DNA from: an uncultured Thiohalocapsa sp.
Lineage (GTDB): Bacteria > Pseudomonadota > Gammaproteobacteria > Chromatiales > Chromatiaceae
NCBI RefSeq assembly: GCF_913062725.1
Contig: NZ_CAJXWY010000046.1
Location: 1-32,550 of the forward strand
Length of the DNA stretch: 32,550 bases
Direction of reading: 5' to 3'
Part shown: positions 1 to 7,901 of the stretch, piece by piece
Layout of the letters: the number at the start of each line of letters is the position of its first letter
How positions within the stretch are numbered: position 1 is the first letter of the stretch
Made by a program: the position numbers and the translations under genes
The notes under the pieces: generated by a model
What the model was told of the DNA's origin: nothing
Databases searched by the model: none
Seen by the model: the letters and a program-made list of their open reading frames with translations, nothing else

Positions 1-113
1 ACCTGCGCTGTGCGCAAGCGCTGCTGGCGTTCCAGCGCCTTGCCTTTCCAGCGATCACGCGCGTCGCGATAGAGACGGGCCAGCCGGGACACGGGGGTCT
101 TCAGATCGTTCAT
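1..113 (-). CDS. 5' end of a coiled-coil ORF, possibly transposase N-terminus (partial)
   Basis: An open frame starts at an ATG at 113 and runs off the left edge, giving about 37 residues. The visible part begins MNDLKTPVSRLARLYRDA and is dominated by Arg, Lys, Glu and Gln with heptad-like leucines, which suggests an alpha-helical or coiled-coil start. Similar charged N-termini occur in some transposase-like proteins, but that resemblance is from memory and the rest of the gene is outside the window. Function is not assigned. Confidence 0.4.
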   Translation of the reverse strand, partial: MNDLKTPVSRLARLYRDARDRWKGKALERQQRLRTAQ

Positions 114-613
114 GTGCGTCGCGCCTCAGATTGGCTGTCCGCCACGGTCCGCAGGGTGGCGACATGCTCACAGGTCCGAGGATTCTGGAGAGTGCATCGC
201 GCTAGCTCAAGGCTGACAAGCACACTATCGGCCATCGATTCTGCATGATCACCATGGCCGTATCTGGTCGCAGATTGAACTACCTAGCCACGGTCGCCGG
301 GTCATTCACAAGCTCCGCCATGATAGCAACCAGACGGGCATCAGCCGACGGAATACTTCGCTACGTTGACGGCTGGCCCCAGTCTCCTGAGGGCGACAGC
401 CGCTCTCCATCGCTAATCACTAATACAGTAATAGCATCAATATCTAATGCACCATTTTGGATGCCCTGAGAACGTTATCTTTCAGTTAGTTACGCTGATT
501 GGTCGCAACATCCTTTTTTTTTAGTGCACGCCGCCCGATTTCTGTGCAAGATTAGCCCGCCGCGTGCTGATCTGTCCAAGATCGTATGCTGATTAGCCCT
601 ATAGGCGTTCACT
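114..613. other. Gene-free upstream region of the LysR gene
   Basis: No convincing gene is seen in these 500 bases. The only frame at 245-469 has no recognisable motif or ribosome binding site. The stretch from about 410 to 545 is clearly more AT-rich than the surroundings and includes a T-run at 514-522 with no GC stem before it. The last 75 bases carry a cluster of short direct repeats, listed separately, which probably mark the regulatory region of the LysR gene. Confidence 0.6.
541..599. repeat. Cluster of short direct repeats before the LysR gene
   Basis: TCTGTGCAAGAT (541-552) recurs with one change as TCTGTCCAAGAT (571-582). GATTAGCCC occurs at 550-558 and 591-599, and TGCTGAT at 565-571 and 587-593. 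The repeats end 14 bases before the ATG at 614, so they could be an autoregulatory operator for the LysR protein or a small tandem-duplication scar. LysR family members usually bind near their own promoters; binding here is inference. Confidence 0.45.
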
Positions 614-1597
614 ATGCATCGAAAAATCGTGTTCCCGCGCTCGATCCGCTACCTCTTGGCGGTCGCAGAACACAAAAGCTTTACGCGCGCCGCGGACGCG
701 CTTGCGGTTTCGCAGCCGACACTTTCTCAGCAAATCAAACAATTGGAAGAATCGCTCGACGTCCAGCTGCTCGATCGCTCAGGTCGCTCGGTACGACTCA
801 CCGATGCCGGTGAGGTTTATCTGTTGCACGCGCGCCGCGCCCTTGGTGAGCTGCATGCAGCGCAACGCGCCATCCACGATCTGCAGGATTTAAGCCGCGG
901 CTCCTTGCGCTTGGGCATGACACCGATCACAGACTACCTGACGGCGCCACTACTGGATGCGTTCAACGCACACTATCCGGGCATCTCCGTCAGCACGCTG
1001 GAAATGCCGCAGCACGACATCGAGTGTGGCGTCGCCGAAGACCGGATAGACGTCGGCATCGCGTTCACGAATACGCTCTCATCGATGGCTGCGTCGTCCA
1101 AGATCGAAGCGCACGTACTGTTCGACGAAGCGCTGAACCTCGCGGTCGGTCAGGGACATGGCCGCGCGGGCGATCGCAGCCCCTTCAGCGCCGCAACGCT
1201 GGCAGAAGAGCCGTTGGTCTTACTGAGCCCTGATTTCGTGCTGCGTCGCTACGTCGACATGTACTGCCGCCAGCACGGCATCACGCCTCACATCGCCATG
1301 GAAACCAACTCTCTGAGTGTCATCGTGGAAATAGTCCGCCTCGGGCGGCTCGCAACGATCTTGCCTGACACGATCGCAACCGCCCAGCATGGGATCCAAT
1401 CGATCAAGCTCGCACCGTCGCTTCCCAATCACACGATCACGCTGATCTGCCGAAATGGTGGCTACAAAAGCCCGGCTTGCGTGGCGTTTGGCGAACTGGC
1501 AGTGGACTGGTGCAGCTTGCGCGCCAGGCAGCAAACCGCGGCGGTGTCGACGCCATCGCAACGTCGCACCCCCGAGACGGCACTCGTCCAGCGCTAA
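614..1597 (+). CDS. cynR: LysR-family transcriptional regulator, CynR-like
   Basis: A 327-residue LysR-type regulator. The N-terminal winged helix-turn-helix (about residues 9-68) reads through YLLAVAEHKSFTRAADAL and QPTLSQQIKQLEESL, and the periplasmic-binding-protein-like effector domain follows from about 95. The HTH, the RGSLRLGMTP linker and the stretch DVGIAFTN resemble the cyanate-operon regulator CynR of E. coli more than other LysR proteins I can recall. No cyanase or carbonic anhydrase gene lies in the window, so the target is unknown and may differ from CynR's. The ATG at 614 places the HTH at the usual distance from the start. The last 30 residues are polar, extend past the usual end and are probably disordered. 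It converges on the PhzF gene with a 116-base gap. Confidence 0.88.
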   Translation: MHRKIVFPRSIRYLLAVAEHKSFTRAADALAVSQPTLSQQIKQLEESLDVQLLDRSGRSVRLTDAGEVYLLHARRALGELHAAQRAIHDLQDLSRGSLRLGMTPITDYLTAPLLDAFNAHYPGISVSTLEMPQHDIECGVAEDRIDVGIAFTNTLSSMAASSKIEAHVLFDEALNLAVGQGHGRAGDRSPFSAATLAEEPLVLLSPDFVLRRYVDMYCRQHGITPHIAMETNSLSVIVEIVRLGRLATILPDTIATAQHGIQSIKLAPSLPNHTITLICRNGGYKSPACVAFGELAVDWCSLRARQQTAAVSTPSQRRTPETALVQR

Positions 1598-1713
1598 ATC
1601 GTTTTGGTCGGCTCAGCAGATCGCCGAGCGCGATCCCGCTCGCCGCTCCTCTTCGGCGCTCGCACGCACGTGACTGGCGGCGGCTGCGGCGGACGGCCGC
1701 CCCGAATGCCGAC

Positions 1714-2598
1714 TCAGACCAGATGCCCCTCGATAATCGGCACCACTCTGCCGCCCACGCGGATGTCCAACCCCGCGACGGCACGAGCAATGCGAAGCAT
1801 GACCTGCGACGGCCGCCCGATGCGATCGCCCTGGCGGATGTACAGTGTCCGCGACGGTTCTGGCAAACCGCCGTTGGCGGCGAGGTAAGCCCCGAGAAAC
1901 GCAGCACCATTACCGGTCGCCGCATCTTCTCGAGCGCCGTGGGCTTCGAAAAAGAACCTGACCCGGAAATCCTCTGGCGCCTCCGCCGATGCTTGACAGA
2001 ACAGGTACACAAGCGGCGGAAAGCCGGCGGACGCCAGCGGCGCGAAGGCCTCGAGATCCAGTCGGCAATGCTCCAAGGCCCGACGGTTGCGAAGCGGAAC
2101 AAGGATGGCGCCGGTGCCGGCGCTGAACACCTGCACCGGCGTTTCGGTGGCGACGTCTTCCGCGCACAAGCCGACCGCCGGCGCGATATCGCCAGGCTGC
2201 AGGGTCGCACCCGGCCATACCTTGGGTGCCCGAAACCAGACAATCTCGCCGCCATCGGGCGCCTGCTCGAACGTCACGTCGACGCTGTCCTGCAGTAAGC
2301 GCAACCGGATCGATGGTGCACCTGCCCCGGCGACATGATCGCGGATCACCCGCGCTGCCCCGAGCAGAGGATGTCCTGCGAATGCGATTTCCCGTGCTGG
2401 CGTATACAGCTTAATCCGATAGCAGCCGTCCGTCGCCGGTGCAGGATCGACGAACGCGGTTTCCGAGTAGTTGAGCTCGGCTGCGATGCGTTGCATGACA
2501 GCGTCATCCAAGCCGGATTCGTCCACGATGACGGGCAGTGGATTACCGCTGTAGGGCGCCTGCGCGAAGACGTCAACCAGAAAAAAGCGCTGCGTCAT
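1714..2598 (-). CDS. PhzF-family isomerase/epimerase-like enzyme
   Basis: 294 residues, normal for PhzF/YddE proteins, which have the two-lobed diaminopimelate-epimerase fold. Family hallmarks are visible: the start FFLVDVFAQAPYSGNPLPV, NYSETAFV around residues 43-50 with the glutamate (E46) that acts as the general acid/base in PhzF, the FAGHPLLGAA loop near 74-82, and a C-terminal Gly/Ala-rich ATGNGAAFLGAYL segment. PhzF itself isomerises trans-2,3-dihydro-3-hydroxyanthranilate in phenazine synthesis, but no other phenazine genes are present. This is therefore probably a housekeeping paralogue with an unknown small-molecule substrate. It lies 92 bases downstream of the ExoD-like gene on the same strand; co-transcription is possible but not shown. 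Confidence 0.9.
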   Translation of the reverse strand: MTQRFFLVDVFAQAPYSGNPLPVIVDESGLDDAVMQRIAAELNYSETAFVDPAPATDGCYRIKLYTPAREIAFAGHPLLGAARVIRDHVAGAGAPSIRLRLLQDSVDVTFEQAPDGGEIVWFRAPKVWPGATLQPGDIAPAVGLCAEDVATETPVQVFSAGTGAILVPLRNRRALEHCRLDLEAFAPLASAGFPPLVYLFCQASAEAPEDFRVRFFFEAHGAREDAATGNGAAFLGAYLAANGGLPEPSRTLYIRQGDRIGRPSQVMLRIARAVAGLDIRVGGRVVPIIEGHLV

Positions 2599-2690
2599 AC
2601 CTATTGACCTTTTTTGCTCGTCGTCATGCCCGGCGTCACCGACGTATCGAGTCAGCCGTCGTTGCGGGCTGTCTGCCTATCGATCAGCGA

Positions 2691-3359
2691 TCAACCAAAC
2701 CCGAGCATCGACTTGAGGGCATCCTTGAAAAGATCGACGAAGGCCGGGCCGAGCACGGCGATGCCCACCACCAGCAGGGTGATCCAGGCGATGCCGATGA
2801 CGAGGCCGGCGACGACCAGCAGCCCATCGCGGGTGATGAGCCCGATGGAGGCCATGGCGATGCCGATGCCCGGGAGGGTGTTGGTGGCGGGAAAGGGGAT
2901 CAGGATGCTGGCGACGAACACCACGAACACCGCACCCACCACACGCTCCGCCGTCGGGCCCGAGAGCAGCAGCAGTCGCGGGCGGGCCACGGCCTCGATC
3001 CAGCCGAACCACTTGCGCGCGCCGGTGGCCATCTGCATCAGCCCGGACTTGCCGAGGCGTCGCTCGCCGAAGCGCCGCGGAATCCAAGGCTGCGGGCGGC
3101 CCATGGCCATCTGCACCGCGATGGCGATCATGGGCAGGGAGACGATCTGCGGGATGCCGTAGAGCAGCGGGATGCAGACCGGTATGGTCAGCGCGAACAG
3201 CATCAGGCCGAAAGCCCGCTCGCCCAGGGCGTGGGTGAATGCCTGTAACGTCATACCCTCGGCGGGCGCCTCGTCGGCGATGATCTCGAGGGCAACCACG
3301 AGGCCGCGGCGCGGCGCGGCCTCGTGATCAGGGGTTTCAATGGGGCGCTGGTTCATCAT
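2691..3359 (-). CDS. ExoD-family inner-membrane protein
   Basis: 222 residues if started at the ATG at 3359, which has AGGA five bases upstream; an immediately following ATG (3356) is an alternative. A longer upstream frame exists but is low-complexity and overlaps the divergent regulatory region. After a short cytoplasmic N-terminus there is the ExoD-family segment [20 protein letters not shown], then [20 protein letters not shown], and further hydrophobic helices near residues 125-150, 155-175 and 180-205. ExoD proteins are linked to exopolysaccharide production and alkaline tolerance in rhizobia, but the biochemical role is unknown. No polysaccharide gene cluster is adjacent. The gene is divergent from the sigma-54 activator. 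Confidence 0.85.
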   Translation of the reverse strand: MMNQRPIETPDHEAAPRRGLVVALEIIADEAPAEGMTLQAFTHALGERAFGLMLFALTIPVCIPLLYGIPQIVSLPMIAIAVQMAMGRPQPWIPRRFGERRLGKSGLMQMATGARKWFGWIEAVARPRLLLLSGPTAERVVGAVFVVFVASILIPFPATNTLPGIGIAMASIGLITRDGLLVVAGLVIGIAWITLLVVGIAVLGPAFVDLFKDALKSMLGFG

Positions 3360-3688
3360 GGGTATCCTGTCAACAGTGGCGCGGCGAGCGCGAGCAGCGC
3401 GGATGGTACAGCGCCCCGTGCGCGAGTGTCCGCACCAAAGCGGCGCCAGCGCGCCCGTCGGCCGACCATGGGCGGGGCTGGCGCGGGCCCATGGCGTTGG
3501 CATGGGCGCATGACAGCAACAGCCCAACGGACCTCACTGCGGGCCGCCACATCAAGGGCGAGCAACGACTGAGCGCATGCGGGGGCGCCGGCCATCGGGG
3601 CGACGCCCTGCGACGGCCGCTTACGACAACTTGGCATTTATCTTGCTTATTCGGGCTTTGGCCACTTTGTCGTCAATTGCGAGCGCCC
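3360..3688. other. Divergent intergenic region between exoD-like gene and sigma-54 activator
   Basis: These 329 bases are GC-rich up to about 3620 and then become AT-richer toward a -24/-12 promoter at 3632-3648. TGTCAACA at 3368-3375 and TTGTCGTCAA at 3667-3676 each differ by one base from the TGTCGACA palindromes found upstream of the OsmC gene. They may be weak sites for the same activator. Open frames across this region look like random reading of GC-rich DNA. Confidence 0.55.
3632..3648 (+). promoter_or_regulatory. Sigma-54 (-24/-12) promoter of the activator gene
   Basis: TTGGCATTTATCTTGCTT has the GG (3633-3634) and GC (3645-3646) dinucleotides separated by exactly ten bases, inside TGGCAT and TTGCT elements, close to the RpoN consensus TGGCAC-N5-TTGCA. 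The predicted transcript would start near 3658, about 30 bases before the ATG at 3689. A sigma-54 activator transcribed from its own sigma-54 promoter suggests positive autoregulation; this is inferred from sequence alone. Confidence 0.65.
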
Positions 3689-5380
3689 ATGTCCGTCGCC
3701 GATACCGCCGCCGCCCTGGAATCCGAGCTGCTGGTCGTCCAGCAGGCCGCCCGCATCATCAGCCGCAGTGATAACCCGGGGGGCGCCATCCAGGGCATCC
3801 TGCGCTTGTTGTCTCAATTGCTGGGCCTGAACCGAGGCCGCGTGCTGTTGGTGGACCCGCGCACGGGCGCCCTCGGCATCCGCTACGCCTACGGCCTCAC
3901 CGCCGACGAGCGCGCCCGGGGACGCTACGCCGTCGGCGAGGGCATCACCGGCCGGGTCTTCCAGACCGGCCAGGTGGAGTTGGTGCAGGATATCGACACC
4001 GAGCCCGACTACCTCGCCCGGGCGATCGCCCGCGGCGTGCTGCCGCAGGAAGCAGTCGCCTATATCGCCCTGCCCATCCAGCAGCACGAGCAGACCATCG
4101 GCGTGCTGGCCGTGCACCGCTTGCGCCAGCGCGAGCGCCCATTCCAGCGCGACGTTGCGCTGTTGCAGGTCATCGCGACCCTCATCGCCCAGGTGCTGCG
4201 CGTCAACGACCTGGTGGCCGAGCGTACGGCGCAGCTGCTCTCGGAGAACCGACTGCTCAAAAACCGCATGGAAAGCCGCGGCGCCTCCTACGGCATCATC
4301 GGCCAGAGTCCGGCGCTGCACCAGGCCATCAACCAGACCCTGCAGGTGGCGGCCACCAAGACCACGGTGCTGCTGCTGGGTGAGTCCGGCACCGGCAAAG
4401 AGCGCTTCGCGCGCATGCAGCACGTCGCCAGCAAGCGCGCCGACGGGCCCTTTGTGAGTGTCAACTGTGCGGCCATCCCGGCGAACCTGCTGGAGTCCGA
4501 GCTGTTCGGTCACGAGAAGGGCGCCTTCACCGGCGCGCAGGCGGTCAAGAAGGGGCGCATGGAGCTCGCCGACGGCGGCACCCTGTTCCTGGACGAGATC
4601 GGCGATCTGGACCTGGAACTGCAAGCCAAGCTGCTGCGGGTGCTGGAGTACAAGATGGTGCAGCGCGTGGGCGGCGTGCGCGATATACCGGTGGACGTGC
4701 GCATCGTCGCCGCCACCCACCAGAACCTGCAGGAGGCCGTCAACGACGGCCGCTTCCGCCTGGACTTGTTCTATCGCCTCAACGTCTTCCCGATCCGGCT
4801 GCCACCGCTGCGCGCCCGCACGGGCGATGTGCCCATCCTCGCCCGGCACTTCCTCAACGCCGCCAACCAGGAGTACGACCGCAACCAGATCTTCGGCACG
4901 GGGACGCTGGAGCTGCTGGAGCGGTTCGCCTGGCCCGGCAATATCCGCCAGTTGGAAAACCTGGTGAAGCGCGCCGTGCTCATGAGCACGGAGTCGATCA
5001 TTCGCCGGGAGCTGATCCGGGAGATCCTGGCCGAGGAAGAAGGCATCTGCCAGCCGGGCGCAGGCACCGAGCCGGGCGGACTGTCCGTCGCCGCGATGGG
5101 CGGCGACGGACCGGCGGCATCGCGAGGGAGCGGGCCCGCAGCGGGGTCGGCATCGATGCCCGCAGCGGCGGCAGCCGCGGGCCGATTGCCGGGCAATCCC
5201 TTCGACAGCAGCGAGCCGGGACTGCGGCCCTATGCCCGGGTGCGCTACGACGAGCGTGCGGACATCGAGCGGGCGCTGCAACGCCATCACGGCAACAAGA
5301 CCCGGGCGGCATTGAGTCTTGGCCTGACACCGCGTCAGCTGCGCTATCGCATTCTCAAGCTCGGCATCACGACCGATTGA
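3689..5380 (+). CDS. Sigma-54-dependent enhancer-binding activator (GAF-AAA+-Fis), NifA-like layout
   Basis: 563 residues from the ATG at 3689 ([17 protein letters not shown]); a longer upstream frame crosses the promoter and is rejected. Order of domains: GAF sensor (about 25-180), short helical linker, AAA+ sigma-54 interaction domain, Ala/Gly/Pro-rich linker (about 455-515), Fis-type HTH at the end (about 527-563, [20 protein letters not shown]). In the AAA+ domain are Walker A GESGTGKE (about 230-237), the sigma-54-contacting loop GAFTGA (about 277) and [11 protein letters not shown] (Walker B). The layout matches NifA and other GAF-containing activators, but no nif genes are present and the linker lacks the paired-cysteine motif of oxygen-sensitive NifA. 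It probably activates the OsmC-to-rubredoxin operon just downstream, whose promoter is RpoN-type; the ligand of the GAF domain is unknown. Confidence 0.93.
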   Translation: MSVADTAAALESELLVVQQAARIISRSDNPGGAIQGILRLLSQLLGLNRGRVLLVDPRTGALGIRYAYGLTADERARGRYAVGEGITGRVFQTGQVELVQDIDTEPDYLARAIARGVLPQEAVAYIALPIQQHEQTIGVLAVHRLRQRERPFQRDVALLQVIATLIAQVLRVNDLVAERTAQLLSENRLLKNRMESRGASYGIIGQSPALHQAINQTLQVAATKTTVLLLGESGTGKERFARMQHVASKRADGPFVSVNCAAIPANLLESELFGHEKGAFTGAQAVKKGRMELADGGTLFLDEIGDLDLELQAKLLRVLEYKMVQRVGGVRDIPVDVRIVAATHQNLQEAVNDGRFRLDLFYRLNVFPIRLPPLRARTGDVPILARHFLNAANQEYDRNQIFGTGTLELLERFAWPGNIRQLENLVKRAVLMSTESIIRRELIREILAEEEGICQPGAGTEPGGLSVAAMGGDGPAASRGSGPAAGSASMPAAAAAAGRLPGNPFDSSEPGLRPYARVRYDERADIERALQRHHGNKTRAALSLGLTPRQLRYRILKLGITTD

Positions 5381-5400
5381 CAAGACTCGCCGGCGCGACC

Positions 5401-5450
5401 TGTCGACATTGTCGACAAACTGGCCGGCAGCGCTGCTGAAATTGTCGACA
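5401..5450. promoter_or_regulatory. Three TGTCGACA palindromes, likely upstream activator sites
   Basis: The perfect 8-bp palindrome TGTCGACA occurs at 5401-5408, 5410-5417 and 5443-5450; the second extends to TTGTCGACAA. They lie about 75-125 bases upstream of the predicted start site of the sigma-54 promoter at 5500-5516, where enhancer-binding proteins normally bind. The neighbouring activator with its Fis-type HTH is the obvious candidate ligand. Confidence 0.7.
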
Positions 5451-5499
5451 TGCTGGGATGACAGACCGCAAATCTCTGTTTATCCAGTATTTTATGAAT

Positions 5500-5516
5500 C
5501 GGCACGGTGTTTGCTT
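5500..5516 (+). promoter_or_regulatory. Sigma-54 (-24/-12) promoter of the OsmC operon
   Basis: CGGCACGGTGTTTGCTT contains GGCACG (GG at 5501-5502) and TTGC (GC at 5513-5514) with ten bases between GG and GC, matching the RpoN consensus except for the first T. Expected start of transcription is near 5525, giving a leader of about 50 bases to the OsmC ATG at 5578. Position between the activator gene and the redox operon, plus the palindromes upstream, supports the call. Confidence 0.82.
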
Positions 5517-5577
5517 GTCAGCGGGGGAGTTTCAGCCCGGTCCATAGCGACCACCAACACCCCATGGAGGCATCACC

Positions 5578-6126
5578 ATGAGCGCCACTGCCGAGACCAT
5601 CGCAACCACCATCGATTACCTGCGCCCCATCGACACCGACGGCCTCGCCAAGCTCGGCGAGAAGGGCAAAGCCAACCCCACCAACGTCGTCACCCTCAAG
5701 GCCAAGACCGTCTGCGAGGGCCAGTTTCGCAACATGACCTACGTGCGTGATCTCGCGCCCATGCTCATCGACGAGCCGCCGCACCTGCTCGGCGAGGACA
5801 ACGCCCCGAACCCCTCCGAGGCGGCGCTGGCCACCCTGGGCGCCTGCCTCGCCGTCGGCGTGCATGCCAACGCCACCGCCCGCGGCGTCCGCCTCACCAA
5901 GCTGGAGCTGCACCTGGAAGGTGACATCAACGTCACCGCCGTCTGGGGCACGGGCGATCTCAACCCGGCCAAGCCCCTGGGCTTCACGGACATCCGCGTC
6001 ACCATCGATGCCGACGGCGACGCCCCGAAGGAAGTCATCGACGAGATCATCGCCCACTCCAACGCCTGGTCGCCGGTGGCCAACACCATGCGCCGGCCGG
6101 TGAACGTCAGCGTCGAGCCGGCCTGA
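5578..6126 (+). CDS. OsmC-family protein
   Basis: 182 residues, a typical OsmC/Ohr-fold length. The start has a strong ribosome binding site (GGAGG at 5566-5570, seven bases before ATG). The core shows NPSEAALATLGACLAVGVHA with the conserved cysteine at residue 90, then the helix and strand pattern of the fold. The second, C-terminal cysteine used by true Ohr/OsmC peroxidases is absent: the corresponding stretch reads NAWSPVANTMRRP. The protein therefore belongs to the OsmC-like group lacking the two-cysteine peroxidase centre, whose substrates are unclear. First gene behind the sigma-54 promoter; the next gene begins 162 bases downstream. Confidence 0.9.
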   Translation: MSATAETIATTIDYLRPIDTDGLAKLGEKGKANPTNVVTLKAKTVCEGQFRNMTYVRDLAPMLIDEPPHLLGEDNAPNPSEAALATLGACLAVGVHANATARGVRLTKLELHLEGDINVTAVWGTGDLNPAKPLGFTDIRVTIDADGDAPKEVIDEIIAHSNAWSPVANTMRRPVNVSVEPA

Positions 6127-6288
6127 GCAAGTCGCTGCGCCGCCCCAGCCGCCGGCTTCGGTGGCGCACCGCGCTGATCGGACGTACCGGCCCCCGCTGG
6201 TGCGCCGCCCCCAGGTCAATACCCCGTGCGGCCAACGGCCGTGCCCCGCCATCGTTTGCACCGACACCTGTTGCAGGAGCCGTCTCCC

Positions 6289-7452
6289 ATGAGCGCCGCG
6301 ATCCAGATCCCAAAATCCACCGCAGCCAGCCACGCCTTCGCCGCCGCACAATCCGCCGATGAGCTGGTGGCCGCCACCCGCGCCATCGTCGAGCACGAGC
6401 TCGCCCCGCAGACGGCGCGCATCGACACCGAAGGCCTGTATCCGAAGGCGGTCATGCACAGCCTGGGCGCTGCCGGCGCCTTCCGCGCACACCTGCCGGA
6501 TGCACGCGCCGACGGCTGCCACGACTTCGGCGCCGCCATCCGCGCAATGGCCGCCGTCTCCCAGGAATGCCTGTCCACTGGCTTCGCCACCTGGTGCCAG
6601 GACACCTGCGCCTGGTATCTGCAAGTGGGCGAGGCGCAAGCCCGTGAGCGCTGGCTGGAGCCGCTGGCGTCCGGCCGTGTGCTGGGCGGCACCGGCATGT
6701 CCAATACCATGAAGGCCTTCTCGGGCATCGAAGACCTGCGCCTGAGCGGCGAGCGCGTGGATGGCGGTTATCTCGTCAACGGCAGCCTGCCCTGGGTCTC
6801 GAACCTGGGCGCCGACCATGTGTTCGGCTCGCTGTTCACCCTCAGCGGCGACACCAACCGGACGGTGATGGCGCTGGTGGACTGCAGCGCACCGGGCTTC
6901 ACGCTGCGCCAGTCCGCGCACTTCGTGGCGCTGGAGGGGACGCGCACCTTCGCCTGTCTGTTCGATAACGTGTTCATCCCCGACGCCAACGTCATCGATC
7001 ATGATGGCGCCGCGTTCCTACAACGGGCGCGCGCAGGCCTGGTGCTGCTGCAATTTGGCATGGGCGCCGGCAACATCCAGGGCTGCATCGACGTCTGCCG
7101 CAGCGTGGAGCCCCTGCTCGGGCATGTGAACCAATTCCTCGACGACCGCCCCGACGAGCTGCAACAGGAGCTCGACGACATCGTCGACGCGGTGCTGACC
7201 CTCGCCGAGACGCCGTACGAAACCTCGAAGGACTTTTTCCGCGAAATCCTCCAGCTGCGCCTCGCCGCCGGCGAGCTGGCCCTGCGCGCATCCCAGTCCG
7301 CCATGCTGCACACCGGCGCCAAGGGCTACCTCAGCAGCGCACCGGCGCAGCGCAAGCTGCGCGAGTCCTATTTCGTCGCCATCGTTACACCGGCCACGAA
7401 GCACCTGCGCAAGGAACTGGCGCGCATGGAGGCGGAGGGGGCGAGCGCCTAG
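6289..7452 (+). CDS. Acyl-CoA-dehydrogenase-family flavoprotein
   Basis: 387 residues from the ATG at 6289, with AGGAG at 6275-6279; the frame is open further upstream but without a ribosome binding site. The protein has the acyl-CoA dehydrogenase plan: N-terminal helical domain (about 15-120), middle beta domain with GGTGMSNTMKAFSGIEDL and a GYLVNGSLPWVSNL stretch typical of flavin-binding members, and a C-terminal helical bundle ending in KGYLSSAPAQRKLRESYFV. Members of this superfamily outside fatty-acid oxidation include DszC/SfnB-type flavin monooxygenases or desulfonation-linked enzymes, often under sigma-54 control. That parallel is suggestive only. I could not place a catalytic glutamate with confidence. 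It probably lies in an operon with the OsmC gene upstream and the DUF302 gene five bases downstream. Confidence 0.87.
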   Translation: MSAAIQIPKSTAASHAFAAAQSADELVAATRAIVEHELAPQTARIDTEGLYPKAVMHSLGAAGAFRAHLPDARADGCHDFGAAIRAMAAVSQECLSTGFATWCQDTCAWYLQVGEAQARERWLEPLASGRVLGGTGMSNTMKAFSGIEDLRLSGERVDGGYLVNGSLPWVSNLGADHVFGSLFTLSGDTNRTVMALVDCSAPGFTLRQSAHFVALEGTRTFACLFDNVFIPDANVIDHDGAAFLQRARAGLVLLQFGMGAGNIQGCIDVCRSVEPLLGHVNQFLDDRPDELQQELDDIVDAVLTLAETPYETSKDFFREILQLRLAAGELALRASQSAMLHTGAKGYLSSAPAQRKLRESYFVAIVTPATKHLRKELARMEAEGASA

Positions 7453-7457
7453 CCACC

Positions 7458-7838
7458 ATGAACACCTTCACAACCCCCCTTTCCGCCGACGAGGCCATCG
7501 ACGCACTCAAGCACGGCGTCGACGCCGTCGGGCTCCGTGTGGTCGCCCACATCAACGGCCAGGCCAATGCCAAGCTCATCGGCCAAGAGGTTCCGGCGGA
7601 TCAGATCCTGGAGATCTTCCGCCCGGACTTCGCCATCCGCGTGTGGGAGGCCTGCAAGCCCGCGGGTCACGACATCCCATTGCGCATCCATGTCTACGAC
7701 GACCAGGGCACCACCAAGGTCGCCTGCCGCATGCCGGGCACGGTCTTCGCCGCCTTCGACAGCCCGGCCCTCGATGCCATCGGCGCCGAGCTGGACGCGC
7801 TGTTTGCGCAGATCCTGGCGCAGGTGCCGCAGGCCTGA
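7458..7838 (+). CDS. DUF302-family protein
   Basis: 126 residues beginning MNTFTTPLSADEAIDALKHG. The layout (amphipathic helix, strand, RVVAHINGQANAKLIG, then IRVWEACKPAGHDIPLRIHV and DDQGTTKVACRMPG) fits the small DUF302 fold, in which a Cys-containing ACNP-like segment is usual; here it is EACKPAG. Biochemical role of the family is unknown; members are often found near redox and sulfur genes. The start is five bases after the preceding stop, indicating co-transcription, and the rubredoxin fusion follows 63 bases later. Confidence 0.75.
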   Translation: MNTFTTPLSADEAIDALKHGVDAVGLRVVAHINGQANAKLIGQEVPADQILEIFRPDFAIRVWEACKPAGHDIPLRIHVYDDQGTTKVACRMPGTVFAAFDSPALDAIGAELDALFAQILAQVPQA

Positions 7839-7901
7839 CCCGGCGCCCACCATCCATCCCGACGTCCACCGCCCCGCCAAGCCCCAACCGGAGCAGTACC
7901 C

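Noticed and set aside
514..522. T-run as a rho-independent terminator
   Set aside because: No GC-rich stem precedes it on the plus strand, and no gene ends nearby.
1676..1701. GC-rich stem between the convergent LysR and PhzF genes as a terminator
   Set aside because: GGCGGC/GCCGCC can pair but there is no T-run and such stems are frequent by chance at this GC content.
3647..5383. A 578-codon open frame on the minus strand opposite the sigma-54 activator
   Set aside because: It is an antisense shadow of a GC-rich gene: Gln/His/Leu-rich low-complexity protein with no domain, while the plus strand encodes clear GAF, AAA+ and HTH motifs.
5518..7002. A 494-codon minus-strand frame across the OsmC and acyl-CoA dehydrogenase genes
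   Set aside because: It covers the sigma-54 promoter and two convincing genes on the other strand and shows no motif.
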